A stretch of DNA of 64,000 nt from Kangiella profundi (GCF_002838765.1 NZ_CP025120.1:992001-1056000); one strand, 5' to 3'; numbered from the stretch's first letter, positions 1 to 9,262 are shown. Notes: a model not told the origin generated them from the letters alone. Program-made: numbers and translations.

Positions 1-933
1 GGCTGGAATGATTATCAGGTTGCAGCTTCCTATGATGGGGAATTCTGGTTTAGAGTTCACACCAAGTTTGATGCAGATAAACGACTTACATTCTCCCATC
101 AGCTGGAACACTCCACGATTTTCTTTGCCTATTTCGAGCCTTATTCTTATCAGCGTCATTTGAGCCTGATTCATCAGGCGCAACACTCAGAGCTTTGTCA
201 GCATCAGGTGTTAGGGCAAACTGTTGATGGGCATGATATTGATTTGCTGGTCATTGGTGATGAAAGTCGTGAGCGTAAAATTTGGGTAACCGCACGACAA
301 CACCCAGGCGAAACCATGGCGGAATGGTGTGCTGAAGGCCTTATTGAGCGCTTGCTTAATGAGGATGATGCCTTAGCACAAAGTCTTTTGCAGCAAGCGG
401 TTTTTTATATCGTTCCTAATATGAATATTGACGGTAGTATCCGCGGAAACTTACGTTCGAATGCTGCTGGCGCCAACTTAAATCGTGAGTGGCAAAATCC
501 TAGTCTTGAGAAAAGCCCAGAAGTTTATCATGTGCGTAATAAAATGAAGTCTACCGGGGTAGATGCATTTCTTGACCTGCATGGCGATGAAGGGTTGCCC
601 TATGTCTTTGTAGCCGCTTGTGAAGGTATCCCAAGTTACGATGATCGAATTAAGCAGCTTGAAGAAGAGTTCAGCTCAATTCTTAAGTCGGTAAATCCAG
701 ACTTCCAGACTGAGTATGGTTACGATAAAGATGAGCCTGGCAAAGCAAATTTAACAGTGGCAAATGCCTGGGTTGGCGAAGAGTTTAAGTGTTTATCACT
801 AACGCTTGAAATGCCATTTAAAGATAATGCCAATTTGCCTGATAAGCAAACTGGCTGGTCAGGAGATCGTAGTTATTTATTAGGCCAAACTTTACTCAAT
901 CCACTCTATCAATTAGTTAAAAAATTAAGGTAG
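1..933 (+). CDS. M14 family zinc carboxypeptidase, 5' end outside window
   Basis: The reading frame is open from base 1, so only the last 310 residues are visible and the start lies upstream; the TTG at 160 is internal. The visible part begins with a beta-rich region ending in FFAYFEPYSYQRH, typical of the N-terminal domain of bacterial M14 'cytosolic' carboxypeptidases, followed by the peptidase domain. Zinc ligands are seen as H-P-G-E (near base 301) and the His of F-L-D-L-H-G-D; N-R-E-W binds the substrate carboxylate region and the Glu of L-T-L-E-M-P is the likely catalytic base. It probably trims C-terminal residues from peptides in the cytoplasm; the substrate is unknown. The next gene starts 4 bases after its stop, so the two are probably co-transcribed. 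Confidence 0.88.
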   Translation, partial: GWNDYQVAASYDGEFWFRVHTKFDADKRLTFSHQLEHSTIFFAYFEPYSYQRHLSLIHQAQHSELCQHQVLGQTVDGHDIDLLVIGDESRERKIWVTARQHPGETMAEWCAEGLIERLLNEDDALAQSLLQQAVFYIVPNMNIDGSIRGNLRSNAAGANLNREWQNPSLEKSPEVYHVRNKMKSTGVDAFLDLHGDEGLPYVFVAACEGIPSYDDRIKQLEEEFSSILKSVNPDFQTEYGYDKDEPGKANLTVANAWVGEEFKCLSLTLEMPFKDNANLPDKQTGWSGDRSYLLGQTLLNPLYQLVKKLR

Positions 934-937
934 TAGC

Positions 938-2263
938 ATGGCAAAGTTTTTAGTTTTCGGCGCTGGTTTTGTTGCCGAACCTTTAGTTGAATATTTATTA
1001 CGTCGCTCAGATAACAGGGTGACGGTTGTCAGTCATATTCTCGAAGAGGCTCAAGCTCTTGCGAATAAATTTTCCGGTGTAGAAGCTGTTCAGGCAGACG
1101 TCACTGATCAGGCGCAAATTGAACTATTGATGTCTGACTATGACATGGTGGTCAGTTTAGTGCCAGCTACGCTACATCCTGTAATAGCAAAAGCAGCCAT
1201 TGCCCAGAAAAAGAATATGGTCACGGCCAGTTATGAATCACCAGCCATGAGAGAGCTAAAGCAACAGGCTGTTGATGCAGGTGTTACTATTTTAAATGAA
1301 ATTGGCCTCGATCCCGGAATTGATCACTTGAGTGCGATGAAGATTATCGACCAGGCACATGCTAACAATGAAAAAGTTATCAGCTTTGTTTCCTGGTGTG
1401 GCGGTCTTCCATCACCACAGGATAATGATAATCCGTTAGGCTATAAATTTTCATGGGCTCCGAAAGGCGTTTTATTAGCACTTCTTAATGATGCGTTATT
1501 CTTACATAACGGCAAAGTTGAAAGAGTGGTTGCTAAAGAGCTTCTTAAGTGGGCAAAACCATTGCAGGCAAACGATCTAGATCTTGAAGGCTATCCTAAT
1601 CGCGACTCTACAGGTTATCAGGAAATTTACGGTATTCCTGAAGCTCAAAATATTATTCGAGGCACTTTCCGCTATTCTGGATTTTGTGAAATTATTCAGG
1701 CCGCCAAGGATTTGAATTTGCTGGACTCAGAGTCAGGTGTTGCTATGCAGGATTCTGCCTGGAGCGACTATGTTTGCAGACTAAATGATGTAAGCAGTTT
1801 AGATGAACTGAAAGATCAGTTTTCTGAATCTGCATGGGATGGACTCGAATGGCTTGGTTGTTTTTCAGAACAGAGCGTGGGAAAACATGTCGGTCCTATC
1901 GATGCATTCTGTAGTCTATTAGTTAAGAAGTTAGGCTACAGTCAAGGTCAGGTCGATATGGTGTTATTGCAACACAAGTTTGAAATCGAGAAAACTGACG
2001 GTAGTCGTTATCACATAGCTTCAACGCTTCAGGAGTTTGGTGAGGTTGGGGGCTATTCAGCCATGTCTAAAACAGTTGGATATCCAGCGGCAATAGCCTG
2101 TCAACTGATTGCAGACGGCAAAATCGTTCGTAAAGGTCTTGTTCTTCCAATGACTAAAGACATTTATGCTCCAATACTTGATTTGCTTGAAAAGGAAGGC
2201 GTTGTTTGTAAAGAGCAGGTCATGGACGCTGACTCTTCATTTTTGAGTGAGCTGGACTACTAG
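938..2263 (+). CDS. Saccharopine dehydrogenase family oxidoreductase
   Basis: The 441-residue protein has an N-terminal Rossmann fold with the dinucleotide motif V-F-G-A-G-F-V-A-E-P-L at residues 6-16, and the segment NEIGLDPGIDHLSAMKII near residue 120, characteristic of saccharopine reductase/dehydrogenase (Lys9-like) proteins. Members of this family interconvert saccharopine with glutamate and aminoadipate semialdehyde using NAD(P), in lysine breakdown or synthesis. No lysine-ketoglutarate reductase partner lies beside it, so the actual substrate is not proven. It follows the carboxypeptidase gene by 4 bases, suggesting joint use of peptide-derived amino acids. Its 3' end converges with the S9-family gene, leaving only 7 bases between the two stops. 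Confidence 0.85.
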   Translation: MAKFLVFGAGFVAEPLVEYLLRRSDNRVTVVSHILEEAQALANKFSGVEAVQADVTDQAQIELLMSDYDMVVSLVPATLHPVIAKAAIAQKKNMVTASYESPAMRELKQQAVDAGVTILNEIGLDPGIDHLSAMKIIDQAHANNEKVISFVSWCGGLPSPQDNDNPLGYKFSWAPKGVLLALLNDALFLHNGKVERVVAKELLKWAKPLQANDLDLEGYPNRDSTGYQEIYGIPEAQNIIRGTFRYSGFCEIIQAAKDLNLLDSESGVAMQDSAWSDYVCRLNDVSSLDELKDQFSESAWDGLEWLGCFSEQSVGKHVGPIDAFCSLLVKKLGYSQGQVDMVLLQHKFEIEKTDGSRYHIASTLQEFGEVGGYSAMSKTVGYPAAIACQLIADGKIVRKGLVLPMTKDIYAPILDLLEKEGVVCKEQVMDADSSFLSELDY

Positions 2264-2270
2264 TTATAAT

Positions 2271-4424
2271 TTACTGAGCTGAATTGTTGTTTGGTTCAGT
2301 ATCCGCTGCTCTTAACTCATTACTCAGGAATTGCCTTACAGCTTCTTGAGTAATGAGACTAAAGTTTTTCTCTTCCGTTATCTCCTCAGCAATTCCCTTA
2401 TTAAGTAATAATATCGGGCTTTGTGAGAGCTGAAGGTTTTGCCATTTTGCTAATGTTTTGTAATGACTAACATTAGGCTCATTACTATCATCAATAATTA
2501 AAACTGCTGGATAATTTTTTACTGTTAGACGGTGATAGGGGCTCACCGCTAAAAACCATTCAGTGGAAGCTTCGTCGTTTTTGAGATTAAATTCTTTCAT
2601 CCAATGAGGGTCTTCAGACTCAAGCATAGTGAGATAATTGGCTTCGAAATCCTTGAGTGCGATGGCACTGAAGTTCTGTGGAGCATGGATGGCGGCCTCC
2701 ATTAACAAGCTGCCTGCAAAACCCTCACCATATGCTGCAGTTTGCTTTCTATTAGAAAAATTATTATCCGCCAGCCAGTCAACGGCGCTCACAATATCTT
2801 CTACCGCACGTGCATGCTTTTGTCCGCTGACTGATTGGCGCCAGCTTTCACCGTAAACTCCGCCTCCGCGAATATGGGCAATTGCAACGACTCCTCCACG
2901 CTCCAACCAGTCTTTAAACAACGGGTGGTAGTATGGCTCTTGAATATGTCCAAAACCGTGATTGGTCAGAAGTAGGGCAGGGTTCTTTCCATTTTTAGGC
3001 AGGTCTTCATGATAGGCTATCGTCAATGGAATTCGGCTACCGTCAGTTGACCGATAAAATACCGTTTCGCTTACAATATCTCCTATCTTCTCAATAGGAA
3101 GTGGCGAGTCTGCAAGTTCTTTTTGGTTCAAGTCCACAGAGTGAATGGTTGCCGGGTGTGCTAAGCTATTTACCGTTGCAAGAATACTCCTTTGCCCGTT
3201 CTGCATGAGGGTGCTTGGCTGCAGTTTTAGTTCGCTGTTTGGCTTAACTTCTATTGATTGTCTGGAGCCACCATTTAGCTGTGCAACATAGAGCTTTTGC
3301 TGAGTATTATTCAGGTATTGTAATAACCAGCGATTCTCTATTAGCTGGGCACCAAGTAACAGTTCATTTTCCTGACCAATGACTTCTTTCCAGTCACGGC
3401 GAGATGGTTGCTTAAGATTGATCGATATGATGCGCCAGCGAGGTGCTACCAGGTTGGTATGAAAATAAAAAGTTTCATTGATATTGCCAACAAAGTTCAG
3501 GCTGGCTCGAGTATTTTTTGCAATATTGATGGCATCTGACAACTTACCAGATTCGCTTATCGGAATAACCCAAACCATGTCAGATGTATCAACCAGATGT
3601 TTGGCAGTTATCACTAGATATCGGCCGTCTGGAGTAAGTTGAGTACTGATACTCCAGAGTTCTGTTGTTTCAATGTGCTGGTTTAAATCAAATAGAACCT
3701 GGCTGAAATCAGGCCCCTGGCCAAGGTTTTGATAATACAACTGGTGATCGGTTTGATAGATAAAGCGATTGTGTCCTGAAAGCCAGTTAAACTGGGTTTG
3801 AATATGGGTTGCAGGTAAGCGGTAGCTATCGAATTGTTTTGTTGCAAGGTCAAAAATTAGCCAGCGGTATTGCTGCTGACTGTTTTCCGTCTGAATTGCT
3901 AGATATCGTCCGTGAGGTGACAGTGATGTCGATACAGCAGTCATGCCAATTGGTAATGTTCCAAGCTCAGTTTCTATTTCCTTGATCGTGTCATATACAG
4001 TGATGCTGCTCTCAAGGGTGGCAGGATCTTCTTTGATGTAGAAATAAAGATTGATGAACTGTTGGGGGAGTTTGCGCCCTACAGCACTTTCAACTTGCTT
4101 AAATGCTTCGATCCCCTGATCCAGTCTGGAAAAATATTGCTTGGACAGTTCGGCCTGCTGTTCCAGCCAATCTGTGCGTTGCGGCGTTTTTTGCTCAAGC
4201 CACATATAATTATCATCAATCTGCACACCATTAAGAAGATAGTCGTAATCCTGAGTGGGATTCTTTGGCAATGAAACTTTGGTGACAGGTAGCTGCTCTG
4301 GTGTTTCATCTTCTGAACAGGAGCTCAATAACAAAGCGGACAGCAAAGCTGGTACGACAAGGATAGCTTTAGTGCGCCTAATCAGCGATTGATTGGTATT
4401 CTTGATTGGTGCGGTAAAAAGCAT
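2271..4424 (-). CDS. S9 (prolyl oligopeptidase/oligopeptidase B-like) lipoprotein, triad apparently lost
   Basis: The 717-residue protein starts with a lipoprotein signal (hydrophobic stretch then L-L-S-S-C, Cys 36), so it is expected to be membrane-anchored in the envelope. The body has a beta-propeller-like region and a C-terminal alpha/beta-hydrolase domain with the family hallmark AHIRGGGVYGESW. Where active relatives have the nucleophile elbow G-G-S-x-G-G this protein reads G-E-G-F-A-G, with Gly 568 (codon at 2721-2723) in the Ser position. The catalytic Asp (D-S-Q-V in oligopeptidase B) aligns with E-P-N-V, and the expected His near residue 678 is absent (N-K-G-I-A-E-E). By fold it is an S9 relative; by residues it looks like a non-catalytic pseudoenzyme. 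Function unknown. Confidence 0.85.
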   Translation of the reverse strand: MLFTAPIKNTNQSLIRRTKAILVVPALLSALLLSSCSEDETPEQLPVTKVSLPKNPTQDYDYLLNGVQIDDNYMWLEQKTPQRTDWLEQQAELSKQYFSRLDQGIEAFKQVESAVGRKLPQQFINLYFYIKEDPATLESSITVYDTIKEIETELGTLPIGMTAVSTSLSPHGRYLAIQTENSQQQYRWLIFDLATKQFDSYRLPATHIQTQFNWLSGHNRFIYQTDHQLYYQNLGQGPDFSQVLFDLNQHIETTELWSISTQLTPDGRYLVITAKHLVDTSDMVWVIPISESGKLSDAINIAKNTRASLNFVGNINETFYFHTNLVAPRWRIISINLKQPSRRDWKEVIGQENELLLGAQLIENRWLLQYLNNTQQKLYVAQLNGGSRQSIEVKPNSELKLQPSTLMQNGQRSILATVNSLAHPATIHSVDLNQKELADSPLPIEKIGDIVSETVFYRSTDGSRIPLTIAYHEDLPKNGKNPALLLTNHGFGHIQEPYYHPLFKDWLERGGVVAIAHIRGGGVYGESWRQSVSGQKHARAVEDIVSAVDWLADNNFSNRKQTAAYGEGFAGSLLMEAAIHAPQNFSAIALKDFEANYLTMLESEDPHWMKEFNLKNDEASTEWFLAVSPYHRLTVKNYPAVLIIDDSNEPNVSHYKTLAKWQNLQLSQSPILLLNKGIAEEITEEKNFSLITQEAVRQFLSNELRAADTEPNNNSAQ

Positions 4425-4509
4425 AAAGTCCTTGTATGGAGCATGGCAAAAGTTGAATTGATTGTACCAACAGCCAGTTTTAATGCAAAACCAAATAGCT
4501 ATAAAAGAT

Positions 4510-4539
4510 TTATCAGTTGGATGCTAAGTGTTATATAAT
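4510..4539 (+). promoter_or_regulatory. Candidate sigma-70 promoter for nadA
   Basis: A perfect TATAAT at 4534-4539 lies 26 bases upstream of the nadA start, preceded at 18 bp spacing by TTATCA (4510-4515; 4 of 6 matches to TTGACA). This is a sequence-match prediction only. Confidence 0.5.
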
Positions 4540-4565
4540 GATCGAACCACTTTGCAATACCAGAT

Positions 4566-5627
4566 ATGGCGATGAATCAAACTGTAGCGCCCATCGAAAT
4601 TGATGTTCCATTCCCAAAGCCTCCTGTTGAACTCTCTACTGATGAAAAAGAACATCATAGAAAGCTAATCAAAGAGTTATTGGCTCAGCATAACGCTGTG
4701 CTGATTGCTCATTATTATACTGACCCTGAAATTCAGGCATTGGCTGAAGAAACTGGGGGGTTTGTTGGTGATTCCCTGGAAATGGCCAAATTTGGAGCTC
4801 GTCATCCAGCAGATACTTTAATTATTGCTGGAGTTAAGTTTATGGGTGAAACGGCCAAAATCCTAAGTCCTGAAAAGCGTGTACTTATGCCAACTCTTGA
4901 AGCAACCTGCTCATTGGACTTAGGCTGCCCAATTGAACCATTCAGTGAGTTTTGTGATCAGCACCCTGACCGAGAAGTGGTGGTCTATGCAAATACCTCA
5001 GCTGCTGTTAAAGCACGTGCCGATTGGGTTGTGACTTCAAGTATTGCCGTAGATGTTCTTGAGTATTTGGCCGAGCAGGGGAAAAAGATAATCTGGGGGC
5101 CTGACAAGCACCTGGGGCGCTATATTCAACAAAAAACTGGTGCTGATATGTTGTTGTGGCAAGGCGCCTGTATTGTTCATGATGAATTCAAGTACAAAGC
5201 TTTAGAGCAAACTATGGCTTTGTACCCAGAAGCAGCAGTGCTGGTACATCCAGAATCGCCCCAAAAGATTGTTGATCTGGCTGACTTTGTTGGTTCAACA
5301 TCGCAACTGATTAAAGCCGCTAAAGAACTTCCTCAGAAGCAGGTTATTGTTGCTACCGATAAAGGCATCTTCTATAAAATGCAGCAGGCAGCTCCTGAAA
5401 AAGAGCTAATCATTGCACCAACAGCAGGCGAGGGAGCAACTTGCCGTAGCTGTGCACACTGCCCCTGGATGAAGATGAATGTCCTGCAATTGTTATCTCA
5501 GGTCTTTGAGCAAGACGACAATGAAGTGTTTGTTGATCACGATTTAGCTGAAAAAGCATTGATCCCCTTACAGAAAATGGTAAATTTTGCTAACGATATT
5601 CAAGCGAACGTTAAAAGTAATATTTAA
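4566..5627 (+). CDS. nadA: Quinolinate synthase A (4Fe-4S)
   Basis: The 353-residue protein is close in length to E. coli NadA (347). It condenses iminoaspartate with dihydroxyacetone phosphate to quinolinate in NAD synthesis. The three cluster-binding cysteines of the E. coli-type enzyme are present: Cys 115 in A-T-C-S-L-D-L-G, Cys 202 in G-A-C-I-V-H-D, and a cysteine of C-R-S-C-A-H-C near residue 299. The N-terminal [11 protein letters not shown] and G-D-S-L-E-M-A motifs are also typical. Two ATGs (4566 and 4572) are possible starts. A TATAAT box lies just upstream. nadB is not in the window. The lipoprotein methyltransferase gene follows after 20 bases. Confidence 0.97.
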   Translation: MAMNQTVAPIEIDVPFPKPPVELSTDEKEHHRKLIKELLAQHNAVLIAHYYTDPEIQALAEETGGFVGDSLEMAKFGARHPADTLIIAGVKFMGETAKILSPEKRVLMPTLEATCSLDLGCPIEPFSEFCDQHPDREVVVYANTSAAVKARADWVVTSSIAVDVLEYLAEQGKKIIWGPDKHLGRYIQQKTGADMLLWQGACIVHDEFKYKALEQTMALYPEAAVLVHPESPQKIVDLADFVGSTSQLIKAAKELPQKQVIVATDKGIFYKMQQAAPEKELIIAPTAGEGATCRSCAHCPWMKMNVLQLLSQVFEQDDNEVFVDHDLAEKALIPLQKMVNFANDIQANVKSNI

Positions 5628-5647
5628 CATAGACCAAAGGGGAATTC

Positions 5648-6586
5648 ATGAAAGCAAATATCAAGGCAGTAACCTTAGCAATTTTTGCGGCTCTAAGTAT
5701 AAGTGCCTGTAACGAGCAGAATGAGAAGTCTGAGAGCCAGCTGGTTGCCGTAGAATCTAAACAGGGTGCGGCTAATCAGGAAACCACCTCCGAAGCCAAG
5801 CCAGAAGCAACAGCTGACAAAAAAGAGACTACAGGCTCTAAATTAGTTTCCATTATTGAGGGTGATCATAGAAGTGAGCAGAATAAAGCTCGGAATGAGT
5901 ACCGTCATCCTGCCGAAACGATTAAGTTTTTTGGAATCCGTCCTGGCATGACTGTTGTTGAGGTATCGCCTGGTGGCGGCTGGTATACTGAGATTCTTGC
6001 CCCATGGTTAGGTAAAGAAGGAAAGCTCTATGCAGCGCACTTTGACCCTAACTCGGAGGTTGAGTATTACCAGAATAGTCTTAAAGGATTCAAAGACAAG
6101 TTGGCGGCGAACCCAGAGCTTTATTCTAATGTTGAATTGACTGTATTCGATCCCAAGTCTACTAACCCAATTGCTCCTGCCAATAGTGCTGATGTGGTAG
6201 TTACTTTCCGTAATGTGCATAACTGGATGCGTGGTGGTCGTGAGGAAGCATTAAATGCATTTAAGCTAATGCATGATGCTGTAAGGCCAGGTGGCATGCT
6301 AGGTGTTGTAGAGCACCGTTTGGCAACAAGACTGGAGCAGGACGAACAAGCAAGCTCGGGATATATGCATGAAAAATTCGTCATTGATTTGGCAGAAGAG
6401 GCGGGTTTTAAACTGCTTGAGCGATCGCAAATTAATGCTAACCCAAAAGATACTACCGATCATCCTAAAGGAGTATGGACTTTGCCACCTAGCCTGCGTC
6501 TCGGTGAAGAAAACAAAGAGCAATATCTGGAAATTGGAGAGAGCGATCGTATGACTTTAAAATTCGTCAAGCCGGCAGCCCAGTAA
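5648..6586 (+). CDS. Lipoprotein class I SAM methyltransferase-like protein (COG4798 type)
   Basis: The 312-residue protein has a lipoprotein signal with lipobox S-I-S-A-C (Cys 21), then a low-complexity Glu/Lys/Thr-rich linker to about residue 70. The following domain has the predicted-methyltransferase pattern H-P-A-E-T-I-K-F-F, then G-M-T-V-V-E-V-S-P-G-G-G-W-Y-T-E, a glycine-rich SAM-binding loop. Related proteins are exported in many proteobacteria although SAM is not normally available outside the cytoplasm, so the activity is uncertain. The RBS AAAGGGG lies at 5636-5642. The gene follows nadA closely, but no functional link is evident. Confidence 0.8.
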   Translation: MKANIKAVTLAIFAALSISACNEQNEKSESQLVAVESKQGAANQETTSEAKPEATADKKETTGSKLVSIIEGDHRSEQNKARNEYRHPAETIKFFGIRPGMTVVEVSPGGGWYTEILAPWLGKEGKLYAAHFDPNSEVEYYQNSLKGFKDKLAANPELYSNVELTVFDPKSTNPIAPANSADVVVTFRNVHNWMRGGREEALNAFKLMHDAVRPGGMLGVVEHRLATRLEQDEQASSGYMHEKFVIDLAEEAGFKLLERSQINANPKDTTDHPKGVWTLPPSLRLGEENKEQYLEIGESDRMTLKFVKPAAQ

Positions 6587-6647
6587 TTTCTTTCAATAAA
6601 ATTGTTAATGTTGATAACACATAGTGCTGCACTGAACAGGGTGCAGC

Positions 6648-7652
6648 CTATGCTGAAACCACTCTCTGAAACTTCGTTATCTTACTATCTTTAGTTTGGA
6701 ACCGGTGTAACAGCTCGGATGATGAGGTATGCTCACTATATAAATATCGGACTAACTCTTGCTGTGAAATATGCGGAGCAAATAGCTCAATAAAGTCCTT
6801 CATATATTGTTTTAAGAACAGGTTCTTATTAAACGCAAGCCAAGTAGTGCACTTAGGTAACATGTCTCGTGTCGAATAGCTGATTAAGTCCTTATCATGA
6901 TCTGGGTCGTAGGCCATGCTGGCTATTATCCCAACACCGAATCCTTTCCGAACATAGGTCTTTATTATGTCAGCGTCACGAGCTGTGAAAACGATATTTG
7001 GCTCTAGTTTTTGTTCTTTACAAGCACGCAATAGACTGGAAGAAGCCTTGTCACTGAAGTTATAGGTCACAAGCGGATATTGAACCAGATCCTCAAGGGA
7101 TATTTTTCTCAGGTCACCAAGTGCATGGTCCTGAGGGAACAATATTGTTCTATCCCACTGGTAACAAGGAATCTGAACAATATCTGGCCCAAGTTCAACG
7201 CTGCCTGACGCTATTACAAAGTCAATTTCCTGTTTGTTGAGCTGTTCAATGATTTGCTCTGTTGTTCCCTGATGTAGATCAATTTTCAAACCAGGGTATT
7301 CTTTATGGAAAGTTGAGAATGTACGTGGCAAAACGTACTGAGCTTGAGTCTGAGTAGTGCCAATCGAAAAACAGCCAGTGTCTTCCTGACTAATTTCACT
7401 TGATAGACGCTTTATATTATTAATTTCTTGCATAACCTTTCTAGCACGAGCCAATATTTCTTTACCAACCTGTGTTATTCCTACTAGCTGTTTACCATTA
7501 CGCTCAAATATTTTTGTTTGTAATTCATCCTCAAGCAGGCGTAGTTGTTTACTGATTCCGGGTTGAGAAGTAAATATTTTCTGAGCTGCGCTGGTTATGC
7601 TCAGGTTATTATCTGCAATAGCGATTAAATATTTTAGCTGTTGTAGTTTCAT
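6648..7652 (-). CDS. cysB: LysR-type transcriptional regulator CysB
   Basis: The 334-residue protein aligns along its length with E. coli CysB (324): the N-terminal helix-turn-helix has MKLQQLKYL and TSQPGISKQLRLLEDEL, and the effector domain keeps TTQTQAQYVLP, PCYQWDR, Y-P-L-V-T-Y-N-F and ARDADIIKTYVRKGFGVG. CysB activates sulfate assimilation and cysteine synthesis genes when N-acetylserine accumulates. It is divergent from the cysteine synthase gene, a likely target. A MetJ box abuts its start codon, which is unusual. The C-terminus is about ten residues longer than in E. coli and not conserved. Confidence 0.93.
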   Translation of the reverse strand: MKLQQLKYLIAIADNNLSITSAAQKIFTSQPGISKQLRLLEDELQTKIFERNGKQLVGITQVGKEILARARKVMQEINNIKRLSSEISQEDTGCFSIGTTQTQAQYVLPRTFSTFHKEYPGLKIDLHQGTTEQIIEQLNKQEIDFVIASGSVELGPDIVQIPCYQWDRTILFPQDHALGDLRKISLEDLVQYPLVTYNFSDKASSSLLRACKEQKLEPNIVFTARDADIIKTYVRKGFGVGIIASMAYDPDHDKDLISYSTRDMLPKCTTWLAFNKNLFLKQYMKDFIELFAPHISQQELVRYLYSEHTSSSELLHRFQTKDSKITKFQRVVSA

Positions 7653-7655
7653 TAT

Positions 7656-7679
7656 AGACGTCTAAATGTTTAAATGGCT
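7656..7679 (-). promoter_or_regulatory. MetJ box immediately upstream of cysB
   Basis: A perfect 8-mer met box AGACGTCT lies at 7656-7663, three bases from the cysB ATG, followed by weaker adjacent 8-mers AAATGTTT (7664-7671) and AAATGGCT (7672-7679). MetJ binds tandem 8-bp repeats of this consensus when S-adenosylmethionine is high. The position inside the 5' leader would block cysB transcription. The outer repeats are poor matches, so affinity is uncertain. Confidence 0.65.
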
Positions 7680-7761
7680 GAGAAAGTTAACACGGATTAT
7701 GCTCAAAGGCAATATCTTATATATCCTTCAGATATATTGTGCAAATTTATTTTGCTTCTTT

Positions 7762-7776
7762 ATAACCGCAGGTTAT
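7762..7776 (+). promoter_or_regulatory. Inverted repeat in cysB-cysK intergenic region, candidate CysB operator
   Basis: The sequence ATAACC-gca-GGTTAT is a perfect 6-bp inverted repeat between the divergent cysB and cysK genes. CysB sites are AT-rich with ATAAC/GTTAT-like half sites, so this is a candidate operator, by position and similarity only. Confidence 0.35.
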
Positions 7777-7901
7777 TAGAGGATAATGAAAAACAATTAG
7801 CTTACAAACCTTAATATGCTTAGATTTGTAGCATCTTTTTTTATCTAAGTGGTAAAGTTATTTTTTAATAGTAGAGCTTAACTTTCAGTTTTTATTGAGA
7901 T

Positions 7902-7920
7902 AAATAACTGAAGGTTATTT
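7902..7920 (+). promoter_or_regulatory. Inverted repeat just upstream of cysK, candidate CysB operator
   Basis: AAATAAC-tgaag-GTTATTT is a perfect 7-bp inverted repeat ending 17 bases before the cysK ATG. It shares the ATAAC...GTTAT core with the repeat at 7762-7776. It could be a regulator site or a small leader hairpin. Confidence 0.35.
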
Positions 7921-7937
7921 GTATAGAGGTTTTATTC

Positions 7938-8885
7938 ATGATTCACAACTCCATTCTGGATACGATTGGTAATACACCGATCATTCGAATTAATAGTCTG
8001 GCTCCGAAACATGTCAGCATGTATGTAAAAGCAGAGTTTTTTAATCCATTAGCATCCGTCAAGGATCGCCTGGCTTTTGCGATTATCAATGACGCCGAGC
8101 AGAAGGGGTTGTTAAAGCCTGGGCAGACAGTAGTGGAGGCTACATCTGGCAACACTGGTATTGCATTAGCCATGGTATGTGCTGCTAAGGGTTATCCATT
8201 TGTCGCTGTAATGACGGAAACCTTCTCAATTGAGCGGCGAAAGATCATGAGAGCACTGGGCGCCAAGGTTGTTCTGACACCAGCAGCTGAGCGTGGAACT
8301 GGTATGGTCCGTGTGGCAAAAGAACTGGCTGATAAAAATGGTTGGTTCCTAGCTCGTCAGTTTGAGAATGAAGCTAATCCTGCTTACCATCGAAATACCA
8401 CAGCTCCAGAAATACTCAAGGACTTTGCGGGCAAAAGACTGGATTACTTTGTAAGTGGATATGGAACTGGTGGCACTATTACTGGAGTTGGGGAAGTTCT
8501 TAAAGTTGCACGGCCAGAAACTAAGATTATCGCCACTGAACCTGCAGGAGCTTCCTTGTTAGCTGGTAAAGAATGGCAACCTCATAAAATTCAGGGCTGG
8601 ACGCCTGATTTTATCGCGGATGTGATGAACCAGGATATCTATGACCGCCTCATCCCTATTGATGATGTCCTGGCCCGTGACTCAGCCTTATCCTTGGCAC
8701 AAAAAGAGGGAATCTTTTGTGGTATCTCCGCAGGTGCAACCTTTGCGGCTGCGCTTGAGGTTGCGAAGGATGCAGAGGATGGGGCCACCATATTGGCAAT
8801 GTTGCCAGATACAGGAGAGCGCTACATGAGTACTTTCTTGTTCGAAGGAATCAATGAAGGTAGTGATGATGAGATTTTGAATTAA
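7938..8885 (+). CDS. cysK: Cysteine synthase (O-acetylserine sulfhydrylase, CysK-like)
   Basis: The 315-residue PLP enzyme makes cysteine from O-acetylserine and sulfide. Seen in sequence: the PLP lysine in L-A-S-V-K-D-R-L, substrate loop T-S-G-N-T-G, phosphate-binding G-T-G-G-T-I-T-G, and the C-terminal G-I-S-A-G-A-T. The segment P-H-K-I-Q-G resembles CysK rather than CysM, but the length is between the two (323 and 303 in E. coli), so the paralogue assignment is tentative. It is divergent from cysB and ends at a hairpin shared with metJ. Confidence 0.92.
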   Translation: MIHNSILDTIGNTPIIRINSLAPKHVSMYVKAEFFNPLASVKDRLAFAIINDAEQKGLLKPGQTVVEATSGNTGIALAMVCAAKGYPFVAVMTETFSIERRKIMRALGAKVVLTPAAERGTGMVRVAKELADKNGWFLARQFENEANPAYHRNTTAPEILKDFAGKRLDYFVSGYGTGGTITGVGEVLKVARPETKIIATEPAGASLLAGKEWQPHKIQGWTPDFIADVMNQDIYDRLIPIDDVLARDSALSLAQKEGIFCGISAGATFAAALEVAKDAEDGATILAMLPDTGERYMSTFLFEGINEGSDDEILN

Positions 8886-8890
8886 TAAAA

Positions 8891-8918
8891 AAAGCAGGAA
8901 CAATTCCTGCTTTCATTT
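8891..8918. terminator. Bidirectional terminator between cysK and metJ
   Basis: Perfect 10-bp stem AAAGCAGGAA (8891-8900) with TTCCTGCTTT (8904-8913) around a 3-base loop. A-rich and T-rich flanks serve the convergent cysK and metJ transcripts. Confidence 0.85.
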
Positions 8919-8936
8919 ATTGTGATTACGAAACTA

Positions 8937-9233
8937 TTACTTCTTAACTTTCTTGCCTTGAGCTTCCATGTCTAAAACGTAATCATCACGATCTTTTCTT
9001 AAGTCTTCATCGGTTGGCAGTGGCTGTCCGGTATAGGCATGCAAAAATGCCTCACACAGTAACTCGCTATTGGTTGCATGTCGTAGATTGTTGACCTGAC
9101 GTCTGGTTCTTTCATCGGTCAATATCTTAAGTACCGAGAAGGGTATCGATACTGTTATTTTTTTTACTTTATCTTTTTTTTCGCCGTGTTCTACGTATGG
9201 ATTGATAAAGTTTCCGTCCCAATCTTTAGCCAT
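8937..9233 (-). CDS. metJ: Methionine repressor MetJ
   Basis: The 98-residue ribbon-helix-helix repressor is nearly identical to E. coli MetJ (105) over the core: V-K-K-I-T-V-S-I-P forms the DNA-contacting beta strand, followed by [20 protein letters not shown]. With SAM as corepressor it binds tandem AGACGTCT-type boxes. The C-terminal tail after L-P-T-D-E-D-L-R-K is shorter and Lys-rich, unlike the E. coli tail. It is divergent from the metXBLF operon, and tandem met boxes lie in the intergenic region. Similar boxes precede cysB and metH. Confidence 0.97.
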   Translation of the reverse strand: MAKDWDGNFINPYVEHGEKKDKVKKITVSIPFSVLKILTDERTRRQVNNLRHATNSELLCEAFLHAYTGQPLPTDEDLRKDRDDYVLDMEAQGKKVKK

Positions 9234-9262
9234 ATATACCTCGTGTCTTATTCGATGTAGTT

